A stretch of 64,000 nucleotides of DNA from CAZNSX01 sp964575845 (GCA_964575845.1 CAZNSX010000004.1:360986-424985), one strand, 5' to 3'. Shown: positions 24,751 to 34,019, counted from the stretch's first letter. The notes: generated by a model from the letters alone, not told the origin. Made by a program: numbers and translations.

Positions 24751-25626
24751 ATGGACCTCCACCGCCTCAGGGTTTTCCATGCTGTAGCCCGGCTAGGGAG
24801 CTTTTCGCGCGCGGCCGAGGAAGTCCTGCTCACCCAGCCAGCTGTGTCCAAACAGGTCCGGGAGCTGGAAGAGAGGCTGGGGTTCATCCTTTTGAACCGT
24901 CGGGGGAAACAGGTCTCCCTCACCGATGCCGGGCGCATCGTCTTCAACCATGCTGAGCGGGTGCTCGCCCTCAATGAGGAGACAAGACGCGCCCTCAGTG
25001 ACCTGGAGGGCCTCAAGCGGGGCTACCTGCACCTGGGGGCGAGTAGCACACCCGGGACCTACCTCCTTCCAGGCGTCCTTGCCCAGTTCAAAGAGCGCCA
25101 CCCTGGTATTGAGATTTCGCTTGCTATCTCAAGGAGCGAAGAGATTGCAAAGGGGGTTTTAAGAGGTGAGTTTGACCTGGGATTTGTGGGTGCCGCGTCT
25201 CAGGCAGGGCTTCACGTGCAGCCCTTTGTGAGGGATGAGCTCTTGCTCATTACCCCGCCCGGCCATCTTCTCTCTCAAGGGGGCGCCATTTCGCCTTCAG
25301 CCCTTGAAGGGGAAACCCTCATCTTGAGGGAGCCGGGCTCAGGGAGTCGCTCCCTCCTCGAGGGAGAGCTAAGGAGGCTCGGCCTTAAGCTTGGGAAAAG
25401 CCTCATCATGGAAAGCCCCGAGGCAATAAAGAGGGCCGTCGCGGCTGGCCTTGGTCTTTCCTTTATCTCCCGCTTCGCCGTGGCCTTAGAGCTAAAGCGG
25501 GGGGAGCTCTCGACCGTTGCCCTGAAGGGGCTTCGGCTTGAGCGCTCGCTCGATATCATCTCTCGAAAGGATGTCCGGCTTCCCGTCTCTGCCTTGGCCT
25601 TCGCGGCGCTCTTCCGCAAAGGATAA
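24751..25626 (+). CDS. LysR-family transcriptional regulator
   Basis: A 291-residue regulator with the N-terminal winged helix-turn-helix (FHAVARLGSFSRAAEEVLLTQ then VSKQVRELEERLGFILLNRR, residues about 8-50) and a substrate-binding effector domain (about 90-290). The sequence style is close to the CysB/CbbR-like group seen with sulfur-compound genes. It is divergent from the selenoprotein/exporter unit and precedes a TauE/SafE transporter, so both are plausible targets. The effector is unknown. Confidence 0.9.
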   Translation: MDLHRLRVFHAVARLGSFSRAAEEVLLTQPAVSKQVRELEERLGFILLNRRGKQVSLTDAGRIVFNHAERVLALNEETRRALSDLEGLKRGYLHLGASSTPGTYLLPGVLAQFKERHPGIEISLAISRSEEIAKGVLRGEFDLGFVGAASQAGLHVQPFVRDELLLITPPGHLLSQGGAISPSALEGETLILREPGSGSRSLLEGELRRLGLKLGKSLIMESPEAIKRAVAAGLGLSFISRFAVALELKRGELSTVALKGLRLERSLDIISRKDVRLPVSALAFAALFRKG

Positions 25627-25753
25627 AGATAAGCTCTATCCTCCGGTAGTCAGGGTAGGGCGTTGGATTGAGGAGATTTCATGGCCATATTTTCACTCAT
25701 AGCGGGGCTGGAGACAATAATTTTGACATATTAGCCCTATGAAGATCATCTAT

Positions 25754-25780
25754 TTGACAGACAAATCGCGATGTTATAGG
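25754..25780 (+). promoter_or_regulatory. Candidate promoter for the TSUP transporter gene
   Basis: A perfect TTGACA at 25754-25759 is followed after 15 bases by TATAGG. It lies 44 bases before the transporter ATG. The spacer is short, so the call is tentative. Confidence 0.35.
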
Positions 25781-25823
25781 TTTAATGAATTATTTCCTGC
25801 CTTTCTCATAGAGAATTCCAATA

Positions 25824-26612
25824 ATGCATTGGCCACTCATTTTCATATTGGGACTGGGAACTGGAACGCTGTCAGGCCTGCTGGGCATCGGAGGGGGCAT
25901 CATACTGGCTCCGCTGCTCCTCTATGTGCCTTCCCTTCTGGGCCTTTCGGGATTTGACATGAAAACGGTGGCGGGGTTGACGATGGCCCAGGCACTCGTT
26001 TCGGCTCTGACAGGATTCCTCAGCCACCGCCGTTATGGATGCGTCAATCGGGGGCTCGTCCTCTGGATGGGCGGCAGCATCTTTTTTGCGGCTCTGGCGG
26101 GGGGAGCCTTTTCGAAGGGGTTGGAGAACCAGGTGCTAATGGGGCTGTTCGCGGTTTTGGCCTTTCTCGCTGGCGTATTGATTCTCATCCCTCACACCCG
26201 CGAGGAAGAGGGCGAGACCAGGCTGGACCGGTTCAACCGGCCGTTGGCCCTCGGGATCGCCCTCGGCGTGGGGTTTTTTGGTGGGCTGGTCGGACAGGGA
26301 GGTTCCTTTCTGCTCATTCCCCTCATGCGGTCCGCCCTGCTGATCCCCATCCGCGTCGCCATTGGCTCCAACCTTGGGATAGTCCTCTGTTCGAGCACGG
26401 CCGGTCTTCTGGGAAAAATGGGAACGGGACAGGTGCCGCTCGGGGAGGCCCTGGCCCTAAGTGCCGGTGTCATTCCCGCCACCATGGTTGGCACCTATCT
26501 GAGCCATAGAACTTCGGGGAGAAAACTTCGAGGGATCCTGGCTATTCTCATCGTGGCGGCTGCTGTCAAGATTGGATTCGATGCTTTTCTGGGGGGTGGG
26601 GCAGGTCCATGA
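25824..26612 (+). CDS. TauE/SafE (TSUP) family membrane transporter
   Basis: A 262-residue protein with about eight helices and the two TSUP repeats, each carrying a Gly-rich motif (SGLLGIGGGIILAPLLLY near residue 15 and FFGGLVGQGGSFLLIPLM near residue 155). The family moves sulfite, sulfonates or related anions across the inner membrane. It follows lysR on the same strand. Given the selenium and sulfur genes next door, an oxyanion of sulfur or selenium is a reasonable but unproven substrate. Confidence 0.88.
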   Translation: MHWPLIFILGLGTGTLSGLLGIGGGIILAPLLLYVPSLLGLSGFDMKTVAGLTMAQALVSALTGFLSHRRYGCVNRGLVLWMGGSIFFAALAGGAFSKGLENQVLMGLFAVLAFLAGVLILIPHTREEEGETRLDRFNRPLALGIALGVGFFGGLVGQGGSFLLIPLMRSALLIPIRVAIGSNLGIVLCSSTAGLLGKMGTGQVPLGEALALSAGVIPATMVGTYLSHRTSGRKLRGILAILIVAAAVKIGFDAFLGGGAGP

Positions 26613-26748
26613 GGCGCCGCTCTGTCTGGCTGGGAGCTACGGCCCCATGAGCGACTCACGGACGCCAGATAAGAGCCACGAGCAGCAATAACACACTGCC
26701 CCTTTGGCAGAGAGCCCCGGGCGTCATGAAGTGCAGGGCGAGGCTCAG

Positions 26749-26771
26749 GGGGGAGGGCCGGGCCCTCCCCC
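26749..26771. other. Strong GC hairpin between convergent genes
   Basis: A perfect 10-bp stem (GGGGGAGGGC / GCCCTCCCCC, loop CGG) sits between the transporter gene and the convergent DUF5320-like gene. No T-tract follows on either strand, so it may act as a processing or Rho-assisted stop site rather than a classical terminator. Confidence 0.5.
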
Positions 26772-26787
26772 ACGAGCCCTAATGCCC

Positions 26788-26988
26788 TCAGCTTCCCTTG
26801 AGCTCCTTGAGCCTCTCCTCTACCCCGGCGAGCTCCTTTCTGAGCTGCTCGCGGTAGCCTTCCAGGCCCTCGCGCTCTTCCTCACGGCTGATGAAGCGCC
26901 TGGGGAAGCCGCCGCACCCGCACCCGCAGCATCCGCAGGTGCAGGCCCAGGGCCCGGAGCCCCTTCCGAATCCACGCGGACCGCACAT
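26788..26988 (-). CDS. DUF5320-like small Cys/Gly-rich protein
   Basis: A 66-residue protein with a Gly/Cys-rich head (CTCGCCGCGCGG) and a charged coiled-coil tail (EEEREGLEGYREQLRKELAG). This layout resembles DUF5320 proteins, small putative metal-binding proteins of unknown role. A good ribosome-binding site (GGGAGGTGA) precedes the ATG. It lies about 105 bases after an ArsR-type regulator gene, and a perfect 14-bp palindrome lies between the two. Confidence 0.72.
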   Translation of the reverse strand: MCGPRGFGRGSGPWACTCGCCGCGCGGFPRRFISREEEREGLEGYREQLRKELAGVEERLKELKGS

Positions 26989-27053
26989 TAGCTTTCACCT
27001 CCCTTCTCGGCCCCCCTCGGGAGCGGGGAACCCCTGCTGGAATAGAAAATCTA

Positions 27054-27067
27054 TAAGCATATGCTTA
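27054..27067. promoter_or_regulatory. Palindromic operator candidate (ArsR-type)
   Basis: The perfect palindrome TAAGCATATGCTTA lies between arsR and the DUF5320-like gene. It shares the TAAGC half-site with repeats at the arsR transcription start (27426-27439). ArsR/SmtB repressors bind AT-rich palindromes like this, so this is the likely operator of the small gene. Confidence 0.55.
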
Positions 27068-27093
27068 ATGACTAAAATAATTTCTAAAAAAAT

Positions 27094-27414
27094 TTATCCC
27101 TTTTTCTCGCTCCTTTTGCCTTTCGGTCTCGAAAGGTGCTCCTGGCATCCGCACGTGCAGACCCGCTCCAGGCGCTTTCGGCAGCGCTCAAGGGCCCTGC
27201 GGTTAAGGGAGTAATGAATCCAGTAGCCGTCCCGCTCGGCCTCGACTAGCCCCACGCTCTTCAGGATGCGCAGGTGCTGGGACACAGCCGACTGGGTTAC
27301 ACCCAGGGAGGCGGCCAGGGCATTCACGCAGAGCTTCCCCCTCTTGAGGCGTTCTATTATATCGATCCGGGTGTCAACGGAGAGGACCTTGAAAAGTTCG
27401 GCGGTAGTGTTCAC
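27094..27414 (-). CDS. ArsR/SmtB-family repressor
   Basis: A 106-residue winged-helix regulator (ALAASLGVTQSAVSQHLRILKSVGLVEAERDGYWIHYSL). The C-terminal VCTCGC motif could be a metal or metalloid-sensing site. I start at the GTG at 27414 because AAGGAG lies eight bases upstream; a TTG at 27441 would fall almost on the predicted transcription start. Its own promoter and the site before the DUF5320-like gene share TAAGC half-sites, which suggests self-regulation and control of that gene. The signal could be a metal ion or sulfur/selenium species. Confidence 0.88.
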   Translation of the reverse strand: MNTTAELFKVLSVDTRIDIIERLKRGKLCVNALAASLGVTQSAVSQHLRILKSVGLVEAERDGYWIHYSLNRRALERCRKRLERVCTCGCQEHLSRPKGKRSEKKG

Positions 27415-27425
27415 GGATAAACTCC

Positions 27426-27475
27426 TTAAGCTTTTAAGCAATTACTAATATATACCTTCCAAAAACCCTTGTCAA
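27426..27475 (-). promoter_or_regulatory. arsR promoter with operator repeats
   Basis: A near-consensus promoter: TTGACA (27470-27475), 17-base spacer, TATATT (27447-27452). The predicted start is near 27440. Two copies of GCTTAA on the transcript strand (27426-27431 and 27434-27439) lie right at the start site, where a bound repressor would block transcription. Confidence 0.65.
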
Positions 27476-27675
27476 GTCTTTTTTGTCTGCCGTCCATGGC
27501 GAGTGTCCGGGACACCAGACCTTGACCCCGAAGGCACTGAGACCTGATAAGGGTGCCCGCCTCTTGGCCTCCATTACCCGCCCACACCGTCAGGGCTTCC
27601 CGGAGGATAGCCCGCGGCCCTCACCCTTTGCCTCCTATCGCCTTGTGTTCTCGGCTGGGGCTTCTTGGATTTGCC

Positions 27676-27700
27676 AAAAAATGCCCTGAGAGGAGCGGGC
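27676..27700 (-). terminator. Possible terminator after the hydrolase gene
   Basis: On the minus strand GCCC, a ten-base loop and GGGC are followed by ATTTTTT. The stem is short (4 bp), so the call is weak, but it lies five bases past the hydrolase stop. Confidence 0.4.
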
Positions 27701-27704
27701 TATT

Positions 27705-28874
27705 TTATTTTGCCTCTCCGAGAACGGCGTAGATAAACCCGTAGAACTTGGCCCCCTCCTTGAGTGCAGTGAGCGAGAGCCCCTCCCTCGGGTCTGTATG
27801 GCCGAAGAGGGAAAGGATGGCCAGAGCCTTGAGCCTGCCCTTTGGCAGAGCACGGGCGAGCCTAAGGCTCTCGGTATGGGGGATGAAGGGGTCGGGCTTC
27901 CCATGTGCAAGGTAAACCCTCGCCCTTACCCTCTCGATAGCTCGCTTAAGGGAGAAGTCCTTAAGCATGCCCTTAAGGCGAGGGCTCAGGCCCTGGAGGA
28001 GGGGCTCCGTCAGAAGAGGGTCCTTATTCTCGATGAGCGTAAGTATGTGGCTCCCTTCGCTTCCCAGGGCAGGCCTGAGCTCTTCTATATCCGCCCCCTC
28101 CTCCATGAGCTTTCGCCTCACCACCTCCTCAAGAATCATCCTATCTCTCTCGCTCGCTATGAGGTGCAGGTTATAGGCGAGGAAGAGCCACTTGGCCGAG
28201 GCCTCAGGGGGAAATCGTCCGCTCTCATCTTCGTATTCGAAGGAACCGGTGGTGATGTAGCGGATGACGTTCTGGGGCTCAAAATAAGGCCCGAATGCGA
28301 TGATAAAGGAGAGGCGCTCCCCGAGCTCCGGCTCGGCCGAGGCGAGAAAAACGGGGCCGGCCCCGAAGGAGAAGGCGAGGATGCCGGCTCTCGTTGAGTC
28401 CACTTCCTCAAGGGAGATCAAATGGCGGAAGGCCCTGGCTATACGTTTCGAGGATGCCTTCTCTGCCCTTAAAGCCTTCATGGCGGGAAACTCGGGAAGG
28501 AGCACGGCAAAGCCCGCCCGGGAGAGGGCTCCCGCGAGGCTCTGAAGGCGCGGGTCATCCCTTCCCCACTCGCTCAGGCCGTGAACCAGGAGGATGGCCG
28601 GATGCCGAGCCTTGCGAGCCGGAAGATAGAGGTAGGCTTTGAGCTCAAGAGATTCCTCCTCAAGGCGAAACGATAGACTGGCCTTCCGCGGAGGGGCGGT
28701 TAAAGAAGAGAGAAGGGCTCCGCCCTCGGGTTTAAGTGTGGCCTCAAGGAGAAAAGCGGCGAGATAGGCCCTCCTGAGCTCCTGAGAAAAGAAGAAAAGA
28801 AGGAGGCCGATCATGAGGAGGAGAAGGATTCTGAAGGGCCAGGAGCGCATCCTTCCCCTCGCTTTTTCCTTCAT
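27705..28874 (-). CDS. Membrane-anchored alpha/beta hydrolase
   Basis: A 389-residue protein with an N-terminal membrane helix (about residues 12-30) and an alpha/beta-hydrolase fold. The HG oxyanion region (ILLVHGLSEWGRDDPRL), a nucleophile elbow of unusual form (ILAFSFGAGPVF, so Ser in FSFGAG), a late Asp (HGKPDPFIPHTES) and a C-terminal His (LFGHTD) make a full triad. The family includes esterases and peptidase-like hydrolases; the substrate is unknown. It follows uvrA by 15 bases and may share its transcript. Confidence 0.8.
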   Translation of the reverse strand: MKEKARGRMRSWPFRILLLLMIGLLLFFFSQELRRAYLAAFLLEATLKPEGGALLSSLTAPPRKASLSFRLEEESLELKAYLYLPARKARHPAILLVHGLSEWGRDDPRLQSLAGALSRAGFAVLLPEFPAMKALRAEKASSKRIARAFRHLISLEEVDSTRAGILAFSFGAGPVFLASAEPELGERLSFIIAFGPYFEPQNVIRYITTGSFEYEDESGRFPPEASAKWLFLAYNLHLIASERDRMILEEVVRRKLMEEGADIEELRPALGSEGSHILTLIENKDPLLTEPLLQGLSPRLKGMLKDFSLKRAIERVRARVYLAHGKPDPFIPHTESLRLARALPKGRLKALAILSLFGHTDPREGLSLTALKEGAKFYGFIYAVLGEAK

Positions 28875-28889
28875 GGGAGGGAGTTTTCC

Positions 28890-31715
28890 TCAGAGGGCTC
28901 TTGCCGCCGGAGCCGGAGCGCTCTCCAGATAGGCCTTGAGGAAGCGGCCCGTGTAGGAAGTAGGGTTTGAGAGGAGCCGCTCGGGCGTGCCCTCGGCAAC
29001 TATCTCTCCTCCCCTGTCCCCTCCCTCGGGACCAAGGTCAATAATGTAGTCAGCCGCCTGGATGACATCGAGGTTATGCTCTATCACAACCACCGTATTT
29101 CCTATATCCACCAGACGATTAAGCACCTTTAGAAGCCGCTCGATGTCATAGAAGTGGAGCCCGGTGGTAGGTTCATCCAGAAGGTAAAGAATATCCCTGG
29201 GCGTTTTCGACCCGATCTGCGCCGCAATCTTGAGCCTCTGGGCTTCACCGCCCGAGAGGGTAGTGGCGGGCTGGCCGAGCCTGAGATATCCCAGGCCAAC
29301 CTCTGCAAGCAACCTCAGCCTCTCCAGAGCCCCCGGGCAGTCGGCAAAGAACCTCATCGCCTCCTCCACCGTGAGGTTAAGGACCTGGTCGATGTTGAGG
29401 CCCTTGTAGAGCACCTCCAGAGTCCTCTCGGTAAAGCGTCTTCCTTCGCAGTCAGGGCATCGGATGTAGAGGTCCGCCATGAAGTGCATCTCTATTTTCT
29501 GGTAGCCGCTTCCGGCGCAGCCCTCACACCTGCCGCCCTGGACGTTGAAGGAAAAATACCCCGGCCCATATCCCCTGCTCCGAGGCTCTGGGGTTTCGGC
29601 AAAGAGCCTCCTTATGGGGTCGTAGGCTTTTATGTAGGAGACAGGGTTAGACCTGGGGCTCTTGCCTATGGGATTCTGGTCCAGGAGCACTACATCCCTC
29701 AACTTCTCAAAGCCTTGTATCTGCTTGAAGCGCCCGATGTGGGGCTGCCCCCGATGGAAGATGCGGTCGAGAGCCCTGAAGAGGGTATCGTGAATCAGAG
29801 TGCTCTTGCCGGAGCCCGATACGCCCGTGATGCAGGTGAAGGTCCCGAGAGGGATGTGGAGGTCTATCCCCTTGAGGTTATTTTCTCCGGCACCCAGAAG
29901 GGAGAGCCTGTGGCCGGAACCGGCGCGCCTCCGACGTGCCCCCTCTGATTTGGGAACCACCAGGCGGTCCCCGCGAAGGTACTGCGCCGTGAGGGAGCTC
30001 TCGTGCTCCAGCAACCCCTCCAGGGGTCCGGCATAGACCACCTCCCCTCCTTTCTCTCCCGCCCGGGGGCCGAGATCGACGATGTGGTGTGCCGAGGAGA
30101 TAACATCCCTATCGTGCTCCACCACGATCAGTGTGTTTCCCCGCGTGCAGAGGCTATGAAGGATATCGAGAAGCTTCGCGGTATCACGGGGGTGAAGGCC
30201 CACGGTGGGCTCATCCAGTATGTAGAGGGTGCCCGTGAGCTGGGCACCGAGCTGGTTGGCGAGGTTGATCCTCTGGGCCTCGCCCCCTGAAAGGGTGCGG
30301 GTCAGGCGGTTCAGGGTGAGGTAATCCACACCCACGTATTCCAGGAATGCCAGACGGCTCTCCAGCTGGTTAAGGATGTCCCGGGATACGTCCCTCTCAT
30401 GAGGGGTGAGCGGGAGGGACCTGATGAAATGGAGAGCCTCCCTGACCGACAGGGCGGAGAGCTCGGCTATGTTGAGCCCCCCGACCTTCACGTTCAGAGC
30501 ATCGGTCCTGAGACGCGTGCCGTGGCAGCGGTCGCAGTCCACAGTGCTCATGTACCTTCGGGTGAAGACCCTTATGGGAAGCTTGTACTTCTTACGCTTC
30601 ATGTACTCGAAAAAAGGATACACCCCCCTGAAGGAATCCGTGCCGTGCAGTACCCAGCGGAGCTCTCGGGAGGTGAGGTCTTTGAAGGGCTTCTTCAGGT
30701 CAACATTTTTCTCCCGGGCCAGGGCCTGAAGCTGCTGGGCAAAGTGATGTCGCCAGCGCGGTTTGGTCCAGGGCTCTATGGCGCCCTGGGCGAGGCTCTT
30801 ATTTTTGTCGGGTACAATGAGGTCCAGGTCATAGCCGAGCTTGTTCCCGAAGCCGCCGCAATCGGGACAGGCGCCCTGAGGGTTGTTGAAAGAGAAGAAA
30901 AGGGGAGTGGGCGGCTCAAAGGAACTCCCGCAGCCGGTGCACTCGAAGCGGCGGCTGAAGCGCAGAAAAGGCCCGTCAACAATGCTGACGGCGGCAGCGC
31001 CCCCTCCCTCATCAAAGGCCGTCTCAAGGGAGTCGGCAAGGCGACTCTGAACCTCCTCCCGGAACCTCAGCCGGTCCACCACCCCATGAAGCTTGAGGTG
31101 TTCCAAGTCCCCTTCGGCTTTCTTGAGGAGTTCTTCGGCGAGGCCTCCCCCTATCTCCCTGACCTCGCCTCCGGCCATGATGCGGAGGAATCCCCTGGCC
31201 GCAAGTTCCGAGAGGGCCTCCGGGAGGGAATCCCCCTCTTGCAGCTGGAGCGGGAAGAGAATGAAGGCCCTTGCCTCGGGGTGCGAGCTTAAAAGCTCCT
31301 GGGCCGTCTCCTGCACGTTGCTGGGCTTGACCTCCACCTCACAATGGGGACATACAGTCCTCCCCGCCTTGCAGTAGAGGAGCCTCAGGTAATCATAGAT
31401 CTCCGTCGCCGTGCCCGCGGTTGAGCGGGAGTGCTTGACGGGGTTTTGCTGCCCGATGGCTATAGCGGGGGAGATGCCCTCTATGTAATCCACATCGGGT
31501 TTATCCACTCGCTCCAGAAACTGCCGTGCATAAGTGGAGAGCGATTCCACATAGCGACGGTGGCCTTCGGCATAGATGGTGTCAAAGGCCAGAGTGGATT
31601 TCCCTGAGCCGCTGGGCCCTGTGACGACGACGAACTTTTCCCGGGGGATCGTGAGGGATATATTCTTGAGGTTATGCTCCCGGGCACCCTGAATGGTGAT
31701 GTCCTCCATAGGCAA
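28890..31715 (-). CDS. uvrA: UvrABC system protein A
   Basis: The damage-recognition ATPase of nucleotide excision repair. At 941 residues it is the normal length, with two ABC ATPase modules: Walker [10 protein letters not shown] (about residue 33) and GVSGSGKST (about 640), two ABC signature regions ([11 protein letters not shown] and [11 protein letters not shown]), and zinc-finger Cys pairs ([25 protein letters not shown]). The protein starts [19 protein letters not shown], as in most UvrA. The start region faces a zinc-ribbon gene on the other strand. Confidence 0.97.
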   Translation of the reverse strand: MPMEDITIQGAREHNLKNISLTIPREKFVVVTGPSGSGKSTLAFDTIYAEGHRRYVESLSTYARQFLERVDKPDVDYIEGISPAIAIGQQNPVKHSRSTAGTATEIYDYLRLLYCKAGRTVCPHCEVEVKPSNVQETAQELLSSHPEARAFILFPLQLQEGDSLPEALSELAARGFLRIMAGGEVREIGGGLAEELLKKAEGDLEHLKLHGVVDRLRFREEVQSRLADSLETAFDEGGGAAAVSIVDGPFLRFSRRFECTGCGSSFEPPTPLFFSFNNPQGACPDCGGFGNKLGYDLDLIVPDKNKSLAQGAIEPWTKPRWRHHFAQQLQALAREKNVDLKKPFKDLTSRELRWVLHGTDSFRGVYPFFEYMKRKKYKLPIRVFTRRYMSTVDCDRCHGTRLRTDALNVKVGGLNIAELSALSVREALHFIRSLPLTPHERDVSRDILNQLESRLAFLEYVGVDYLTLNRLTRTLSGGEAQRINLANQLGAQLTGTLYILDEPTVGLHPRDTAKLLDILHSLCTRGNTLIVVEHDRDVISSAHHIVDLGPRAGEKGGEVVYAGPLEGLLEHESSLTAQYLRGDRLVVPKSEGARRRRAGSGHRLSLLGAGENNLKGIDLHIPLGTFTCITGVSGSGKSTLIHDTLFRALDRIFHRGQPHIGRFKQIQGFEKLRDVVLLDQNPIGKSPRSNPVSYIKAYDPIRRLFAETPEPRSRGYGPGYFSFNVQGGRCEGCAGSGYQKIEMHFMADLYIRCPDCEGRRFTERTLEVLYKGLNIDQVLNLTVEEAMRFFADCPGALERLRLLAEVGLGYLRLGQPATTLSGGEAQRLKIAAQIGSKTPRDILYLLDEPTTGLHFYDIERLLKVLNRLVDIGNTVVVIEHNLDVIQAADYIIDLGPEGGDRGGEIVAEGTPERLLSNPTSYTGRFLKAYLESAPAPAARAL

Positions 31716-31866
31716 TCTCCCTAAGAGGCCCCCTTTGCAAGAGAGCTAAGGGGCAAGCTCCAATAAAGGAAGGTTAGGAAATTAGACGGCAGCCAATATT
31801 TTAGTATCTCGATAGCCATCCTTCCCTGTCAAGCTCTAAAGAGGGATCCAGCTTGAGCTGAGCCTC

Positions 31867-31895
31867 TTTAACCAGGGAGCCGGATATGGTATAAA
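31867..31895 (+). promoter_or_regulatory. Promoter for the zinc-ribbon protein gene
   Basis: TTTAAC (31867-31872), 17 bases, then TATAAA (31890-31895), with the gene's ATG 40 bases further on. A CCCCCTGGGGGG palindrome sits just before the start codon. Confidence 0.5.
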
Positions 31896-31935
31896 ATTAT
31901 TAATCACGAGGGTAAAAACCCCCTGGGGGGCAGTC

Positions 31936-32241
31936 ATGCGCAAGATGAAGGTCAGGTGCCACTTTTGTGGAAAGGCGCTCATATGGGAAGGAGGGGTTCA
32001 GCGCAAGAGCCTCTGCCCGCACTGCAGCTCAGACCTTCATTGCTGTCTCAACTGCCGCTTCTGGGATGAAAACGCCGACAATCAGTGCCTGGAGCCTGCG
32101 GCCGAATGGGTGAGGGATAAGGCCCAGGCCAACTTCTGCGAGTACTTTGAGCTCATAGAGGCCCCGGAAGGAGGGACTTCAGCAGATGGGGCGGCCGATG
32201 CCAGAGCTCAGTTTCAAGCCCTTTTCAAGAAGAAGCAATAG
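31936..32241 (+). CDS. Small zinc-ribbon protein of unknown function
   Basis: A 101-residue protein with four CXXC-type pairs or near-pairs (CHFCGK, CPHCSS, CCLNC, then C in DNQCLEP and NFCEYF). The N-terminal part (residues 7-30) is a clear zinc ribbon; the middle resembles the CLNCRFWDE pattern of small proteins of unknown function found next to DNA-repair or regulatory genes. The C-terminal 25 residues are Ala-rich and probably flexible. It is transcribed away from uvrA. Confidence 0.7.
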   Translation: MRKMKVRCHFCGKALIWEGGVQRKSLCPHCSSDLHCCLNCRFWDENADNQCLEPAAEWVRDKAQANFCEYFELIEAPEGGTSADGAADARAQFQALFKKKQ

Positions 32242-32498
32242 GGAAATATTTAACAAGTATGTCCCCTTTTGCTAAAATGTCCCAAGAGCCCTAATCCCTT
32301 TTTTAACAATAGATTCCTGAAGAAGGATACAATTAGTAGTCAAAATTAATGATAGAATCAAAAAAAGAGAGAATAGTGATTTCGCGGCAAATAAAATAAC
32401 CTTTTGATTTTAAAGAGCTTGGAAGAAAGAGGGGCGCCCCTCGCGGATGAGGGAGGTGGCATCCTTTTTGCAGAAATAATAATTAAATTCGAATTAAG
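32242..32498. other. AT-rich non-coding gap
   Basis: Between the zinc-ribbon gene and the CBS gene lies about 400 bases without a gene. This first part is AT-rich apart from a perfect 14-bp palindrome, GAGGGGCGCCCCTC (32429-32442). No protein frame is visible. The second part holds the structured RNA candidate listed separately. Confidence 0.5.
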
Positions 32499-32610
32499 CA
32501 GCGGGAGCAGGTAGCAACTGAGCGGTGATAGTTAATCGGCTGGGAAGTCTGGCTTCTTTACCGCTCTAAGGGACAGCATCCGGGTAAACTGCTTCCGCTG
32601 TTTTATTGTT
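32499..32610 (+). ncRNA. Candidate structured RNA of about 100 nt, family unknown
   Basis: The ends pair in a 12-bp helix (CAGCGGGAGCAG at 32499-32510 with CTGCTTCCGCTG at 32589-32600, one G-U pair), followed by a U-rich tract TTTTATTGTT. Inside, GAGCGGT (32520-32526) pairs perfectly with ACCGCTC (32560-32566), and GAAG/CTTC can form a third helix. The upstream flank is AT-rich enough to hold a promoter. This is more structure than random intergenic DNA should show. I recognise no riboswitch, tRNA, SRP or tmRNA motif. A minus-strand RNA or a mobile repeat is possible. Confidence 0.45.
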
Positions 32611-32640
32611 GAAAGAGCCCCCTAAAGCTCAGGTTTCTCT

Positions 32641-33060
32641 TCACGCCTTCTCCTTTAAGTACCCCACGAACCATTCCAGCACATCCGTTTCCGTCACCAT
32701 GCCCCTGAGTTCCATCTCGTCCGTTACTACCGGAAGGCAGCCTATTCTGTGGTCTAACATCTTCTTGACGGCCTCGTACACTGAGGTCTCTTCGCTTACC
32801 GTGACTACCTCCTGCGTCATTACGTCTTTGATGTCCACGCTCTCCATGAAGCTCTCCCGCTCATACTTGCTAAATTCCAGCACTGAAGTCAAGGATGCGC
32901 GCAAAAGGTCCCGCTGAGTCACGACGCCCATCAGCCTCCCTCCCTTGACCACAGGCAGATGGCGGATCTCCCCCAGGGTCATTATGTCCTCCGCAAGCCG
33001 CAGGGTCTCATCGACGCTTATGGAGACCACATTATCCTTCATGATGTCCTTGACTCTCAT
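32641..33060 (-). CDS. Two-CBS-domain protein
   Basis: A 139-residue protein made of two CBS domains (MRVKDIMKDNVVSISVDETL..., then VDIKDVMTQEVVTVSEETSV...). CBS pairs bind adenosine nucleotides and sense energy state or redox partners. The ATG at 33060 has AGGAG seven bases upstream. An ORF extension further upstream is Arg/Pro-rich and unlike the family. There is no fused effector domain, so its target is unknown. Confidence 0.87.
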   Translation of the reverse strand: MRVKDIMKDNVVSISVDETLRLAEDIMTLGEIRHLPVVKGGRLMGVVTQRDLLRASLTSVLEFSKYERESFMESVDIKDVMTQEVVTVSEETSVYEAVKKMLDHRIGCLPVVTDEMELRGMVTETDVLEWFVGYLKEKA

Positions 33061-33137
33061 TCCCGCTCTCCTGGAACTCCGTGCCGGAGGATGTGCCCTA
33101 ACAGAACGCTTTCCTTTCGGACCCGTCGCCCTTCCCA

Positions 33138-34019
33138 TCAGCCACCTTTTCTGGCCCGACGATAAAAGCCGATTGCCACTGGAACTCGCGCTCCCATTAC
33201 ATGACGGCTGAAAGCTCTTACCCTCACGTAAAGCTGGGCTGAACTTCCACCGTCAAGATTGAGAGCCTCCACACTCTCCAGGCCTCCCTGCTGGCTCGGG
33301 GTGAGGAGTAAGGCCTGAAGCTCACACCAACTGAGCCCGTTGATAGCGGAATCTGTGACCAGGGCGATGAGACGCCTATCGCGGTCAAGCGCGAAAGCCG
33401 CCCGGGGAGCAATTCGTCGGTTCTCACGGTAAAGGTCAAGACCCCCGGTGGGCTTACCCTGGTGTATGAGGTAGGGGCCAGCCTGCAGGGCATGTTCCAC
33501 GCCTGACGGTGAGAAGGAATCCCGGTGTACAATGAAGGGCTTTCCATCCCGGATGAAAAAAATAGCCGAGTAATGAAGACTCCCTCTCCTTCCCCGACCC
33601 CTCACACGCCCGTTGATCACCCTCCCCGCCGCCATCAAGAATCCCAGGGGGTGGCCGTTCGTCCCAAAGAAACCCCCGTTTATAGCAGCCACTGCACCGG
33701 TCCGCTCGGCCAGTTCCTTTACGGTAGAGTTCTCCATGGCGAGGCTTTGAAAATGCACCACCCTGACCTCAATGGCTTCAGGATCTATGCGCAAGAGCTT
33801 CACTCCCACGCCGGAGAGCTCCCCCTGTGCTTGAAGCATCATTTCTCGATACTCGAGCCCCGGCTCGAGCCACTGCCAGTCGCCCCTCTCTTGAATGGTA
33901 ATAGTCCTGCCGCAGTCTTTCCCCTGAAGAGGAGCGGGAGGTTCCACATCCTCAGCCCAAACCCCTGCTGGAAAAAGGACGAGGGCCAATGCAAGGAGTG
34001 TAAAACCCTTAATATTCAT
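33138..34019 (-). CDS. Secreted phosphodiester glycosidase-family (NAGPA domain) protein
   Basis: A 293-residue protein with a signal peptide (to about residue 22, GVWAED) and the NAGPA/DUF2233 fold: AINGGFFGTNGHPLGFLMAAG, then the AAFALDRDRRLIALVTD strand pair and the closing LNLDGGSSAQLYV motif. Relatives remove N-acetylglucosamine from phosphodiesters or act on exopolysaccharides. Being exported, it acts in the periplasm or outside. A slightly earlier start at 34034 is possible. Confidence 0.82.
   Translation of the reverse strand: MNIKGFTLLALALVLFPAGVWAEDVEPPAPLQGKDCGRTITIQERGDWQWLEPGLEYREMMLQAQGELSGVGVKLLRIDPEAIEVRVVHFQSLAMENSTVKELAERTGAVAAINGGFFGTNGHPLGFLMAAGRVINGRVRGRGRRGSLHYSAIFFIRDGKPFIVHRDSFSPSGVEHALQAGPYLIHQGKPTGGLDLYRENRRIAPRAAFALDRDRRLIALVTDSAINGLSWCELQALLLTPSQQGGLESVEALNLDGGSSAQLYVRVRAFSRHVMGARVPVAIGFYRRARKGG

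Noticed and set aside
30399..31292. 297-codon plus-strand frame opposite uvrA
   Set aside because: uvrA is full length and certain; the antisense frame is compositional.
32499..32600. A known riboswitch or tRNA-Sec in the convergent gap
   Set aside because: There is no T-loop GTTC, no CCA end, and none of the conserved cores of the cobalamin, THF, SAM, glycine or c-di-GMP classes.
33061..33138. Longer start of the CBS protein at 33138
   Set aside because: The added 26 residues are Arg/Pro-rich and unlike the family, while the ATG at 33060 has AGGAG at good spacing.
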